The notes beneath the pieces were generated by a model, which did not search any database, had not been told where the DNA came from, and saw only the letters and a program-made list of their open reading frames with translations. Made by a program: the position numbers and the translations under genes. Positions 47,339 to 55,980 of a stretch of DNA of 64,000 nucleotides are shown piece after piece (positions within the stretch are counted from its first letter, which is position 1; each line of letters begins with the position of its first letter). This DNA comes from SHZI01 sp963802215 (GTDB lineage Bacteria; Pseudomonadota; Gammaproteobacteria; Steroidobacterales; GCA-2729495): positions 682,001 through 746,000 of the forward strand of contig CAWDHQ010000001.1 in assembly GCA_963802215.1 (NCBI GenBank). The letters run 5' to 3'.

Positions 47339-48748
47339 GTGCACGATTTCAGAGGCCTGGTGAAAATTCTCGAGGAGCGCGGGGAGCTCTATCGCATCAG
47401 CCGGCCGGTGGACCCGAAATTCGAGATGCCTGCCGTCATGGAGCAGATCGAGCGGGAGCGGAAGGCCTTCATCTTCGAGAACGTGAAGGGCGCGAAATTC
47501 CCGGTGATCGGCGGGGTGCTCAACCGCATGGAGTGCTACGGCTGGGCACTCGGCGCAAAGCCCGGCGAGCCCTTCACCGCCCAGGACCTGGACGCCCGGT
47601 TCGAGAAGGCCAAGGCTGCCGGCATCGGACCGCGGGAGGTCCCGTCGGGGCCGGTGAAGGCTGTCGTGCGCGCCGGCGCCGACATCGACATGGCCGAACT
47701 GCCGGTGCCCACCGTCTTCGAACTGGACAGCGGCGCCTTCATCACGGCCGCCGTCGGCATCTCCCGCAATCCGCGCACGGGCAAGCTCAACGTGGGGGTC
47801 TACCGCACCCTGATACTCGGCCGGAACATCGTGGCGGTGAATGCCAGTTCGCTCTCCGACCTGCGCAAGTTCTACGAGCATGCCGAGAAATCCGGGGAGC
47901 AGATGCCCATCGCCCTGGCCCTGGGCGTGGAACCGGCGCTGCAGATGGCGGCCTCCTGCAAGCTCCCGCCCGACCAGTCCGAGCTCGAGCTGGCCGGTGC
48001 CCTGCAGGGCAAGGCCATCGACATGGTGAAGTGCGAAACCAGCGATCTCTTGGTGCCCGCCAACGCCGAGATGATCATCGAGGGTCGCGTGGACTTCTCC
48101 CGGAAAATCGAGAACACGCTGGGCGAGTTCGCCGGGCAGTACGGCCCGGAGACGGCGCCGGTCACGGAGATCACGGCGATCACCCACCGCCGGGATGCGA
48201 TGTTCTATTCCATTCTTGCCGGCAAGAATCCGGAGCACAACACACTGGGCTCCATCGCCACCTTTGCCATCCAGCGAGCCCTCGCCGGTGCTCTCCGCAA
48301 GCAGTTGCCGGCGATCCGGGACATCAACGTGTACCTGGACCCCAAGTTCGGCTCGATGGCGCACATAGTCATCTCGATCAGAAAGCAGAGTGACGCGGAA
48401 CCGATGGCACTCATGGAGGCGGCTTTCAAGGCTGCCGGCGGCTTCTTCCCGGTGAGTCACATTACCAAGCGCATCGTCGTGGTGGACGACGATGTCAACG
48501 TCCACGACCTGAACGACGTGGAGTGGGCGATCTGGTCCCGCATCGCGGACGCCAGGAAGTTCCGGGTGATTCCCGACGTGGAGAGCTGGGAGCTGGAGCG
48601 CTGCGCGAAGGACGGCAAGGGCTCCCTGCGCCTGGCCGTGGACGCCACCATGGACATGGAAGACCGCCAGAAGCTCCAGAGGCCCATCATTCCAGGGGCG
48701 GACAAGGTGAAACTGGCCGATTACCTCGGCAGGAAGACGGCCGCGTGA
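47339..48748 (+). CDS. UbiD-family decarboxylase (prenyl-FMN dependent), copy 2
   Basis: 469 aa from GTG 47339 (VHDFRGLVKILEERGEL), chosen for its AGGAG site. Family blocks: ELPVPTVFELDSGAFIT, IALALGVEPALQMAASCKLP, AMDIVKCETS-like IDMVKCETS and the acidic region IIEGRVDFSRKIENTLGEFAGQYG. Near the C-terminus VVVDDDVNVHDLNDVEWA is typical. It is clearly diverged from copy 1 (23504–24997), so the substrates probably differ. The stop TGA overlaps the ATG of the nitrilase homologue (TGATG), so the two are translationally coupled. Confidence 0.88.
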   Translation: MHDFRGLVKILEERGELYRISRPVDPKFEMPAVMEQIERERKAFIFENVKGAKFPVIGGVLNRMECYGWALGAKPGEPFTAQDLDARFEKAKAAGIGPREVPSGPVKAVVRAGADIDMAELPVPTVFELDSGAFITAAVGISRNPRTGKLNVGVYRTLILGRNIVAVNASSLSDLRKFYEHAEKSGEQMPIALALGVEPALQMAASCKLPPDQSELELAGALQGKAIDMVKCETSDLLVPANAEMIIEGRVDFSRKIENTLGEFAGQYGPETAPVTEITAITHRRDAMFYSILAGKNPEHNTLGSIATFAIQRALAGALRKQLPAIRDINVYLDPKFGSMAHIVISIRKQSDAEPMALMEAAFKAAGGFFPVSHITKRIVVVDDDVNVHDLNDVEWAIWSRIADARKFRVIPDVESWELERCAKDGKGSLRLAVDATMDMEDRQKLQRPIIPGADKVKLADYLGRKTAA

Positions 48749-49797
48749 TGATCGAACCCTACATCGCCGTCGCACTGCAAACCACCGTCCGCCACTGCGC
48801 AAAGCGGAGTGAAGTGGAGAAGAATCTGACCCACATCGGGAACATGGTGGACCTCGTTTGCCATATCTGCTCCCTCGAACTGCCCGTGCGGCTGATCGCC
48901 CTGGGCGAGGGCTGCATCCAGGGCTTCGCCGACGAGATCCTGCACCTCTCCTCCGCCGAGTACACGGCCAGCATGGCGGCCGAACTACCCGGCTGGGAGA
49001 CCGAGTTCCTCGGCAACAAGGCGAAGCAGCACGGCGTCTTCATCCTGGCCCAGCTCAAGGAGAAGCTGCCGGAATATCCCGACCGCTTCTTCAACACGGT
49101 GTTCCTGCTCGACCCCCACGGGAAGATCATCTACAAGCACCGGAAGAACGTCGTGCTGTTCGTCGAGCACTCGACGACGCCGCACGACGTGTACGACCAG
49201 TGGGTCAAGACCCACGGTGACACCCTGGACACGTTCTTCCCCGTCGCCCGGACCGAAATCGGCAACATCGGTGGCAGCGTGGGCGTCGAGGGCTCCTTCC
49301 CGGAGAGCTACCGGGGCTTCGCGCTGAACGGTGCCGAGATCCTCTATCGGGCCTCCCTTCCGGAACCCTGGGTGTCCCGCGGGATCTGGGACGTTCAGAA
49401 CCGGGCCCGTGCCGCGGACAATACCGCCTACGTGATTGCCCCCAACTGCGGCGCGCTCATCATGCCGGGCAACCCACCGACCGTGATCGGCGGCGCGCTG
49501 GGCGGCAAGTCGATGATCGTCGGCTACAAGGGCGAGGTCCTCGCCCAGAGCTCGGTGGTGGACGACTGCTACGTCGCGAGCGAGATCAACGTCGAGGCGC
49601 TACGGAACTACCGGGAAAACGCCCGCTTCCAGAACTGGCTGCCCTACCTGCGCACCGAGATCTACCGGAAGATCTACGACCAGGCAATCTGGCCGAAGAA
49701 TCTTCCGGTAATGGACGATGCCGGCACCGAGCAGGTTTTCGACGAGTCGGTTCGGGCATTGATCGCCCGCGGGGCGTTCACCCCGAAGTCGGGCTAG
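48748..49797 (+). CDS. Nitrilase-superfamily protein lacking the catalytic cysteine (probable pseudoenzyme)
   Basis: 349 aa. Clearly homologous to the protein at 59523–60659: both share a TEIGNIG…EGS-(F/Y)-PE…RG-ALNGAEI core. The glutamate (ALGEG) and lysine (IYKHRKN) positions of the Glu-Lys-Cys triad are kept. However, the nucleophile position reads GGSVGVEG, with Gly179 where the paralogue has Cys183 (GTLICAEG). The codons are unambiguous GGC. It may be a regulatory or structural partner, perhaps of the coupled UbiD, or use other chemistry. The stop shares CTAG with the convergent gene. Confidence 0.8.
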   Translation: MIEPYIAVALQTTVRHCAKRSEVEKNLTHIGNMVDLVCHICSLELPVRLIALGEGCIQGFADEILHLSSAEYTASMAAELPGWETEFLGNKAKQHGVFILAQLKEKLPEYPDRFFNTVFLLDPHGKIIYKHRKNVVLFVEHSTTPHDVYDQWVKTHGDTLDTFFPVARTEIGNIGGSVGVEGSFPESYRGFALNGAEILYRASLPEPWVSRGIWDVQNRARAADNTAYVIAPNCGALIMPGNPPTVIGGALGGKSMIVGYKGEVLAQSSVVDDCYVASEINVEALRNYRENARFQNWLPYLRTEIYRKIYDQAIWPKNLPVMDDAGTEQVFDESVRALIARGAFTPKSG

Positions 49798-51467
49798 GGA
49801 CGCAGGGCCGTCGCCCGCCGCCTGCCAGCGGCCGCCAGCAACCCCAGGGCCAGCGCGGTTGCCGGATCGATGGCGGAGCTCCCGCCGCCCCCGGATGTGA
49901 CCGGGGCGGCGGTGCCGGTGCCAGTGACGGCTACCGTTACGGTCGCCTCATCCGGATCGTCCGACGGGATACCGAAGCTGTCGTTGTAGGGCTGCTCGGC
50001 GCCGGGCGCGAAGGCCACGACGATCGTGCAGGCAGCGGCCGGGGCCAGCGTCTGGCCCGAACACGTGGTACTGACGACGGTGAAGGGGGCAGCCAGGGAA
50101 TTCCCGCTTCCCACAGTGCCGATCACCAGGTTGCCGGTGCCTGCGTTGCTGACGGTGATGGTCTGGTTGACGGACGACCCGAGCCCTACGTTCCCATAGA
50201 CGACCTGCAGGTCACCCGACGGGCTCACGGAGTCCGTGACCGAGATATCCCCCACCGGCACGGCCACGCCGGTGCCGGTGACGCTGACGGTGACTGTCGG
50301 CTGGTCGGGATCGTCGGACGGCACGTCCAGCGTGTCATTGAAGGGACCGGTTGCGGTGGGTTCGAACAGGACCTGGAAGCTGCAGGTACCCGCCGGCGCG
50401 ACGATCTGGTTGGAGCAGGTATCGGTCCCGATGCTGAACGGGGCGGCCAGGGAATTGGCCATGGCGATCTGCCCCAGGGTCAGGCTGGCGTTGCCATCGT
50501 TGGTGACGGTGACGGTCTGGATCGCAGACAGGTTCTGGGTGACGCTGCCAAACGGAATCTGGCTGTCAGTGAACGGGACGACTGAATCAGTGATGACCGC
50601 ATTGCCGACCGGCATCGGCGTGCCCGTGCCCGAGACCAATACAGTCACCGTCGGGACGTTTGACGGGATGTCCAGGGTGCCCGAGAAGTCCCCGCTGGAA
50701 GCCGGCGTGAAATCCACCGTCAACGTACAGGATTCGTCAGGCTCGAGGGTCGCACCGGAGCAGTTCTCCGGTGCCGCGAGTGCGAATGGGGGCGCAAGGG
50801 CCGTCACCAGGCCGATGTCGAGGTCCGCGGTGCCGGTATTCTTGACCGTAATCGTCTGGGGAGCGGACGTGACCCCTTCCGTGACCTGGCCGAACGGCAG
50901 CTCGAGGTCATCGGCCGGCGCCGCGCTATCCGTCACCGCGATCATGGGCGCTGGGCCGGCGGTGACTTCCACGTCGGCCTGAATGAAGGCCACCGGGATG
51001 TACTCGAAGTTGGTGTCGTCGAACCAGCCCGAGGTGACACCACCGTCATCGCTCAGCACGATGTTGGCAGAGCCTTCGGCCAGGGCGGTGAAGACCAACG
51101 TCGCAATCTGATAGTCGCCGGGATCGGCACCCGTGGAGCTCGGCTGCTCCACGTTGAGCACCGTGGGGGTCACGTTCGCCGCGCTGTTCTTGATCAAGAG
51201 CCAGGGAGCGGTACCCACGGAAGTCCCACCGGCCCCCGTCAGAACACCCGTGTTGGCCTGGAGGAAGGCCACCTTGGTGGGATCAAAGGACAGGTCCATC
51301 GTGCCCGCGAAGGTGTTCGGCACGTCGGCAGTGATCGTAATCGTGAAGGTGTCATTCACGGACGGCGTCAGGGTGCTGGCCGTGATGGTCACCGTGGCAG
51401 CCATGCCCATCGGGGTACCGAGGATGGCCAACAGGGTGAGCAAATACTTCGCGCATCGGATTGTCAT
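49794..51467 (-). CDS. Exported cohesin-domain / choice-of-anchor-D repeat protein with GlyGly-CTERM-like tail
   Basis: 557 aa from ATG 51467. Signal peptide to about GMA-A. Residues 25–170 fit a cohesin fold: TLTPSVNDTFTITI, MDLSFDPTKVAFLQANTG and GDYQIATLVFTALAEGSANIVLSD. Three or more tandem Ig-like choice-of-anchor D (ASPM/SPD-2/Hydin type) repeats of about 100 aa follow, each with 'FGxVxxGxSxxQTITVxNxGxxxLxIG' and 'CSGxTLxPxxxCTxxVxFxP'. The tail is GGGG, a hydrophobic helix and GRRR. This suits a surface-anchored scaffold that might bind the dockerin-tailed proteins in this window. Confidence 0.78.
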   Translation of the reverse strand: MTIRCAKYLLTLLAILGTPMGMAATVTITASTLTPSVNDTFTITITADVPNTFAGTMDLSFDPTKVAFLQANTGVLTGAGGTSVGTAPWLLIKNSAANVTPTVLNVEQPSSTGADPGDYQIATLVFTALAEGSANIVLSDDGGVTSGWFDDTNFEYIPVAFIQADVEVTAGPAPMIAVTDSAAPADDLELPFGQVTEGVTSAPQTITVKNTGTADLDIGLVTALAPPFALAAPENCSGATLEPDESCTLTVDFTPASSGDFSGTLDIPSNVPTVTVLVSGTGTPMPVGNAVITDSVVPFTDSQIPFGSVTQNLSAIQTVTVTNDGNASLTLGQIAMANSLAAPFSIGTDTCSNQIVAPAGTCSFQVLFEPTATGPFNDTLDVPSDDPDQPTVTVSVTGTGVAVPVGDISVTDSVSPSGDLQVVYGNVGLGSSVNQTITVSNAGTGNLVIGTVGSGNSLAAPFTVVSTTCSGQTLAPAAACTIVVAFAPGAEQPYNDSFGIPSDDPDEATVTVAVTGTGTAAPVTSGGGGSSAIDPATALALGLLAAAGRRRATALRP

Positions 51468-51589
51468 GTCGGGGACCCGCCTGGCTTCCTGGGTGGTGAA
51501 GACTGGAGTCTGGAGGAAGCACTGACCATAATCCGCGACCGGGATCACAGTCGGGCGGGTGCCCGGGCGCCGGGCCAGGAAACGTGACC

Positions 51590-52837
51590 ATGCATGCATC
51601 GCCGCCCCGTTCCGAGTTCACCCTCGGCTGGAGAGTCCTCGTTGCCGCCATGGTCGGTGTGGCCTTCGGCGCCTCCCCCATTCCCTACAACACCATCGGC
51701 TTCATCCTCGGTCCGATCCACGACGAGTTCGGATGGTCGTTCCGGGATATCAGCCTCGGGCTGACCATCTGCGGGATCGCGGGTTCGCTGCTGACGCCAG
51801 TCTACGGCTCGCTCAGTGACCGGCTTGGCGTCCGCCCCGTAGCCCTCTTTTCGCTGTTGGCGTTCGGGATGTCGTTCGCCTCGATGGCGCTGGTTCCCGG
51901 ATCGCTCATTGGCTACTGGCTCATGTGGCTGATCGTCGGCGTCGTCGGCTTCGGGTCCACTCCGGTCACGTGGACGCGCGGCGTGAACCTCTGGTTCTTC
52001 CGGAATCGGGGCCTGGCGCTCGGCATCACGCTCGTCGGCACCAGCCTGACCGCGATCCTCCTGCCGCCGCTGGCGGCTTACAGCGTCCAGACTTTTGGCT
52101 GGCGCCTCACGTTCCCCATCCTCGCCCTGCTGCCTCTGCTCGTAGCCCTCCCGCTTGGTCTGCTCCTCTTCCGGGAGCCCCGTGTGGAGCAGCGGCCACC
52201 CGAGCTCACGGTGGACGGTGGCCTGCCAGGCCTCACCCTGGGTGAGGCGCTCCGGGGTTACCGCTTCTGGCTGATCTGGGCCTCCGTCCTTTGCGTGGCG
52301 TTCGCCTATGGTGGGGTGTTCGTGCACCTCGCGCAGATGCTCGTGGGCCACGGCTTTTCGCTGACGGCAGCTGCGGCCATCGTCAGTACTCAGGGTCTCG
52401 CGATCCTGGTCGGGCGCGTGGGGACCGGCTTCCTGCTGGATCGCTTCTGGGCGCCGCTGGTCACCCTGCCGCTCCTGAGCGCCCCGGCCATCGCGTGCTG
52501 GCTCCTGGCGGGGGACGGCCTGACGGCAGGCCTCGCCGTGATGTCAGCGGTCATCCTCGGCCTCGCGACGGGCGCCGAGACGGACCTGATCGCCTTCCTC
52601 GCCGGCCGGTACTTTGGCATGGCCCATTACGGCAGGATCTACGGGATGCTGTACGTGCCCTTCGGGCTCGCATCCGCCGTCTCTCCTGCCGTCTATGGCT
52701 GGGTGCGGGATACCACGGGGGACTACGACGCCATGTTGTACGTGGCGATCGGCCTCTTCATCGGCGGAGCGGTGATGCTGCTGGGTCTGGGCAGGTACCC
52801 GGATTTTCACGGGCAGGGAGCCCGCCCGAAGAAATAA
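51590..52837 (+). CDS. MFS transporter, monocarboxylate/OFA-like
   Basis: 415 aa from ATG 51590 (GTG 51584 is possible), AGGA upstream. About 12 helices; motif A-like LTPVYGSLSDRLGVRPV. The pattern YNTIGFILGPIHDEFGWSFRDISLGLTICGIAGSLLTP and GRVGTGFLLDRFWAP resembles the MCT/OFA branch that moves carboxylates such as oxalate, formate or aromatic acids. It lies among catabolic genes, so an acid uptake role is reasonable. A bidirectional terminator follows. Confidence 0.82.
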   Translation: MHASPPRSEFTLGWRVLVAAMVGVAFGASPIPYNTIGFILGPIHDEFGWSFRDISLGLTICGIAGSLLTPVYGSLSDRLGVRPVALFSLLAFGMSFASMALVPGSLIGYWLMWLIVGVVGFGSTPVTWTRGVNLWFFRNRGLALGITLVGTSLTAILLPPLAAYSVQTFGWRLTFPILALLPLLVALPLGLLLFREPRVEQRPPELTVDGGLPGLTLGEALRGYRFWLIWASVLCVAFAYGGVFVHLAQMLVGHGFSLTAAAAIVSTQGLAILVGRVGTGFLLDRFWAPLVTLPLLSAPAIACWLLAGDGLTAGLAVMSAVILGLATGAETDLIAFLAGRYFGMAHYGRIYGMLYVPFGLASAVSPAVYGWVRDTTGDYDAMLYVAIGLFIGGAVMLLGLGRYPDFHGQGARPKK

Positions 52838-52839
52838 GA

Positions 52840-52873
52840 AAGGCCGGCCCCGGTGCAATCCGGGGCCGGCCTT
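52840..52873. terminator. Bidirectional intrinsic terminator between MFS and fusA
   Basis: The stem AAGGCCGGCCCCG pairs with CGGGGCCGGCCTT across an 8-nt loop. AAGAAAGG on one side and TTGGTAATT on the other give weak U-tracts in both directions. It separates the convergent MFS gene and fusA. Confidence 0.75.
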
Positions 52874-52915
52874 GGTAATTGCCGACGTCGCGCCGGCTGG
52901 CGCTCCTGCAGCGGG

Positions 52916-55045
52916 CTACTTGGTCTCGCGCTCCATCAGCTTGTCGACCAGGCCCGCGGACACCTCGGCATAGTGGCCGAACTCCATCGTGAAGGTGCCG
53001 CGGCCGCTGGTGGCGGAGCGCAGGAAGTTGATGTAGCCGAACATTTCCGCCAGCGGGATGAAGCCCTGCACGAAGGCCAGCAGGCCCTTCTGGCCCTGCT
53101 CGGTCACCGAGCCACGGCGGCGGTTGAAGTCGCCGATGATCTCGCCCAGGTAATCGGCGTCCAGCACCACCTCCACCCGCATGATCGGCTCGAGCAACTT
53201 CGGCTTGCTGGCCTTGTGCGCCTCGCGAAACATGGCGCGGCCGGCGATCTCGAAGGCGAGGGCCGAGCTGTCCACGTCGTGGTATTTGCCGTCGATCAGG
53301 CGGGCGTTGAAGTCCACCACCTCGTAGCCGGCAATCTGGCCCCGCTTGCACTCACTGCGGATCGCGTACTCCACGGAAGGAATGAACTCCCGCGGAATAC
53401 GCCCGCCGACGATCTCATCGGAGAACTGCACCCCGCTACCCGGCTCGCCGGGCTCGAAGATCATCTTGATCTCCGCGTACTGGCCCGAGCCGCCCGACTG
53501 CTTCTTGTGGGTGTAGGTGCGTTCAATTATCTGACCGAAGGCCTCGCGGAAGCTGACCCGCGGCTTGCCCATGTTGGCTTCCACGCCGAGCTCGGTGCGC
53601 ATCCGGTCGATGGTGACTTCCAGGTGCAGCTCGCCCATGCCCTTGAGGATGGTCTGGCCCGTATCGTGGTCCACCTCCAGGCGCAGTGACGGGTCGGCCT
53701 TGACCATCTTGTAGATGGCCGTCGACATCTTGTCGACGTCAGCCCGCGTCTTGGGCTCGACGGACACGCTGATGACCGGATCCGGAAAGCGCATGCGCTC
53801 GAGGAGCGCCGGATGTTCGGGGTCGCTGAGGGAATCACCGGTTTCGGTGTCCTTCATCGACACGAAGGCACAGATGTCGCCCGCCCGGGCTTCCTCGATG
53901 TCCTTGGTGGCATTCGCCTGGACTTCGACGATGCGGCCTACCCGCTCCTTCTTGCCGCGGGTGACGTTGGCAAGGGTGTCGCCCTTCTTGATCACCCCGG
54001 AGTAGATACGCGCAAAGGTCAGGGTGCCGAACTGGTCGTTGATCACCTTGAAGGCCAGCGCACGGGCTGGCGCGTCATCACGCACTTCCTGCTCGCCGAT
54101 TGGCTTGCCGTCCGGATCCACGAGGGCGATACCGCCGTTTTCACCCGGGTACGGCAGGTAGTCCACCACGGCGTCGAGGAGCTGCTGGACGCCCTTGTTC
54201 TTGAAGGACGACCCGCAGAACACCGGTACGAGCTTGCCAGAGACGGTGCCCTTGCGGATGCACGCCTTGAGGACGGCGGGATCGAACTTGCCGTTCTCGA
54301 CGAATTCCATGAAGGCGTCGTCGTCGAAGGCGAGCGCAGTCTCCAGGGCGTCCTGCCGCAGCTTGGGCAGCTGCTCTATCCACTCGTTGTCGCGGGTGGT
54401 GGCGAACTTGAAACGCTTCGCCAGTTCCTCGAAGGAGACCGTCTCCCACTCGCTGTCCTTGTCGTCCGAGTGCCAGACGTAACCCACGCCGGCGATGAGG
54501 TCGGCCATGCCGGTAAACTCGTCGTGGCTGCCGATCGGCACCTGGCAAAGCACCACGTTGGCTCCGAGGCGCTCGCGGATGCCCTTGACGCAGTGCCCGA
54601 AGTTGGCGCCCATGCGGTCCATCTTGTTGACGTAGCACATGCGCGGCACGTTGTACTGATTGGCCAGGCGCCAGTTGGTCTCGGTCTGGGGCTCGACGCC
54701 CGCAACGCCGTCGAAAACGACCACGGCACCGTCCAGCACGCGCAGGCTGCGGTTCACCTCGATGGTGAAGTCCACGTGACCCGGAGTGTCGATGACGTTG
54801 ATCTGGTAGCCCTTCCACTCCGTCGACACGGCGGCGCTCTGGATGGTGATGCCGCGCTTCCGCTCCTGCTCGAGGTAGTCGGTGGTGGTGCTGGCCTTAC
54901 CTTCCTTGGTGTCATGCACCTCAACGATCTGGTGCTTGCGGCCGGTGTAGTACAGCACGCGCTCGGTGGTCGTGGTCTTGCCCGCATCGATGTGCGCCAC
55001 GATCCCGATGTTGCGATAAAGCTTGAGGTCTTTCTTCCTGGCCAT
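52916..55045 (-). CDS. fusA: Elongation factor G (stand-alone copy)
   Basis: 709 aa from ATG 55045. GTPase motifs: G1 AHIDAGKTTTT, G2 region RGITIQSAA, G3 DTPGHVDF, G4 NKMDRMGAN. Domains II–V are complete, with the ribosome-interacting loop GELHLEV and C-terminal EPIMRVEV. It drives translocation and, with RRF, ribosome recycling. The gene is not in the usual rpsL-rpsG-fusA-tuf operon, so it may be a second EF-G. A 15-bp tandem repeat lies in its leader. Confidence 0.93.
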   Translation of the reverse strand: MARKKDLKLYRNIGIVAHIDAGKTTTTERVLYYTGRKHQIVEVHDTKEGKASTTTDYLEQERKRGITIQSAAVSTEWKGYQINVIDTPGHVDFTIEVNRSLRVLDGAVVVFDGVAGVEPQTETNWRLANQYNVPRMCYVNKMDRMGANFGHCVKGIRERLGANVVLCQVPIGSHDEFTGMADLIAGVGYVWHSDDKDSEWETVSFEELAKRFKFATTRDNEWIEQLPKLRQDALETALAFDDDAFMEFVENGKFDPAVLKACIRKGTVSGKLVPVFCGSSFKNKGVQQLLDAVVDYLPYPGENGGIALVDPDGKPIGEQEVRDDAPARALAFKVINDQFGTLTFARIYSGVIKKGDTLANVTRGKKERVGRIVEVQANATKDIEEARAGDICAFVSMKDTETGDSLSDPEHPALLERMRFPDPVISVSVEPKTRADVDKMSTAIYKMVKADPSLRLEVDHDTGQTILKGMGELHLEVTIDRMRTELGVEANMGKPRVSFREAFGQIIERTYTHKKQSGGSGQYAEIKMIFEPGEPGSGVQFSDEIVGGRIPREFIPSVEYAIRSECKRGQIAGYEVVDFNARLIDGKYHDVDSSALAFEIAGRAMFREAHKASKPKLLEPIMRVEVVLDADYLGEIIGDFNRRRGSVTEQGQKGLLAFVQGFIPLAEMFGYINFLRSATSGRGTFTMEFGHYAEVSAGLVDKLMERETK

Positions 55046-55053
55046 GATCTCGA

Positions 55054-55083
55054 CTTTTGTGGTGTGAGCTTTTGTGGTGTGAT
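55054..55083 (-). repeat. 15-bp tandem duplication in the fusA leader
   Basis: Two copies of CTTTTGTGGTGTGA(G/T) (plus-strand reading) at 55054–55068 and 55069–55083, 14 of 15 identical, ending 8 bp before the fusA start codon. They read as ACACCACAAAAG repeats in the mRNA leader. Role unknown. Confidence 0.8.
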
Positions 55084-55122
55084 TGGGGTTAATCAACCAT
55101 TCTAGCCTGTGAGGGCACATCG

Positions 55123-55326
55123 ATGGAAACCCAAAGACGCCGTCTGTACCGTTCCCGGACCGACAAAAGGATCGCCGGCGTCTGCGGGGGCATCGCGGTG
55201 TGGCTGCGCTGGGACCCGACGGTAGTGCGCCTCGGCTACGTCCTGCTCTCCATCGTGAGCGCCGCCTTCCCGGGAATTCTGGTCTATCTGGTCCTGTGGC
55301 TGATCACGCCCCTGGCGGAGGCCTGA
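55123..55326 (+). CDS. PspC-domain small membrane protein
   Basis: 67 aa. A PspC domain fills the protein: LYRSRTDKRIAGVCGGIAVWLRWDPTVVRLGYVLL, then one long membrane helix (LLSIVSAAFPGILVYLVLWLI). PspC-like proteins respond to envelope stress. A GAGGG ribosome site is upstream. It is divergent from fusA; no other psp gene is present. Confidence 0.88.
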   Translation: METQRRRLYRSRTDKRIAGVCGGIAVWLRWDPTVVRLGYVLLSIVSAAFPGILVYLVLWLITPLAEA

Positions 55327-55465
55327 CCGGCCATGACCCATCGGCCCGTGTCCGGCGCCCTACCCGGTTCCTGATCATTACCGGTCTGTGACCGCCGCCC
55401 CGGACGCCTGCCCCCGGCTCTGGGACGATCGCCCCCTGAATCAGCGCCCAGGTGGGAGGGCGACG

Positions 55466-55951
55466 ATGAGTGCCATATTCTGGGCCAGCGTGGGTACTGC
55501 CATCGGGCTCGGCGCCCCGCTGCTGTTTCGCTTGTGGCAGCGCAGCGCGGCCGACCGGGCTGACACGCCGCCCACCGCGACCGTGCCCTACCCTGGCGCC
55601 CGGAACCCGGCGGAGGCCCAGACCCGGCCCGCCGCCGGGGCCAAGTCACCCGCAGGCCTCAATCGCAGGCTGACCCGGAAGTTCCACGGCGTTTCGGTGA
55701 AGCCCGGGCTGCAGTCCTGCCAGGCGGTCCAGGCGCTCCTGGGCCGGCGCTTTCTGCCTGACGAGGCGCCGGCCATGCCGCTGGCGGCCTGTGACCAGTC
55801 CCGGTGCCAGTGCGCCTACAGTCACCACGGGGACCGCCGGGACCGGGAGGATCGCCGCTCCGGCTGGGGCACCTTCGGGGGATTCACGCCCTCCATCCCG
55901 GGCGGCAACCGTCGGGCCAAGAGCCCGGACCGACGCTCGGACCGGAAATAG
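55466..55951 (+). CDS. Conserved protein with N-terminal membrane helix and Cys/DRR motif
   Basis: 161 aa from ATG 55466 (GGGAGGG upstream). One N-terminal hydrophobic segment (about 3–20, FWASVGTAIGLGAPLLF), a proline/alanine-rich linker, then a compact domain. That domain has FHGVSV, SCQAVQALLGRRFLPDEAPAMPL and a possible metal site C-x4-C-x-C-x-Y-x-HH-x-DRR-x3-DRRS. I recognise the cysteine–DRR pattern from uncharacterised proteobacterial proteins but no function is known. Confidence 0.65.
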   Translation: MSAIFWASVGTAIGLGAPLLFRLWQRSAADRADTPPTATVPYPGARNPAEAQTRPAAGAKSPAGLNRRLTRKFHGVSVKPGLQSCQAVQALLGRRFLPDEAPAMPLAACDQSRCQCAYSHHGDRRDREDRRSGWGTFGGFTPSIPGGNRRAKSPDRRSDRK

Positions 55952-55980
55952 GTGCCGCGGCGGTCAGGCCGGGACCTGCC

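Noticed and set aside
47165..48802. 545-aa open frame on the minus strand
   Set aside because: Antisense to the second ubiD; no motif, and ubiD is well supported.
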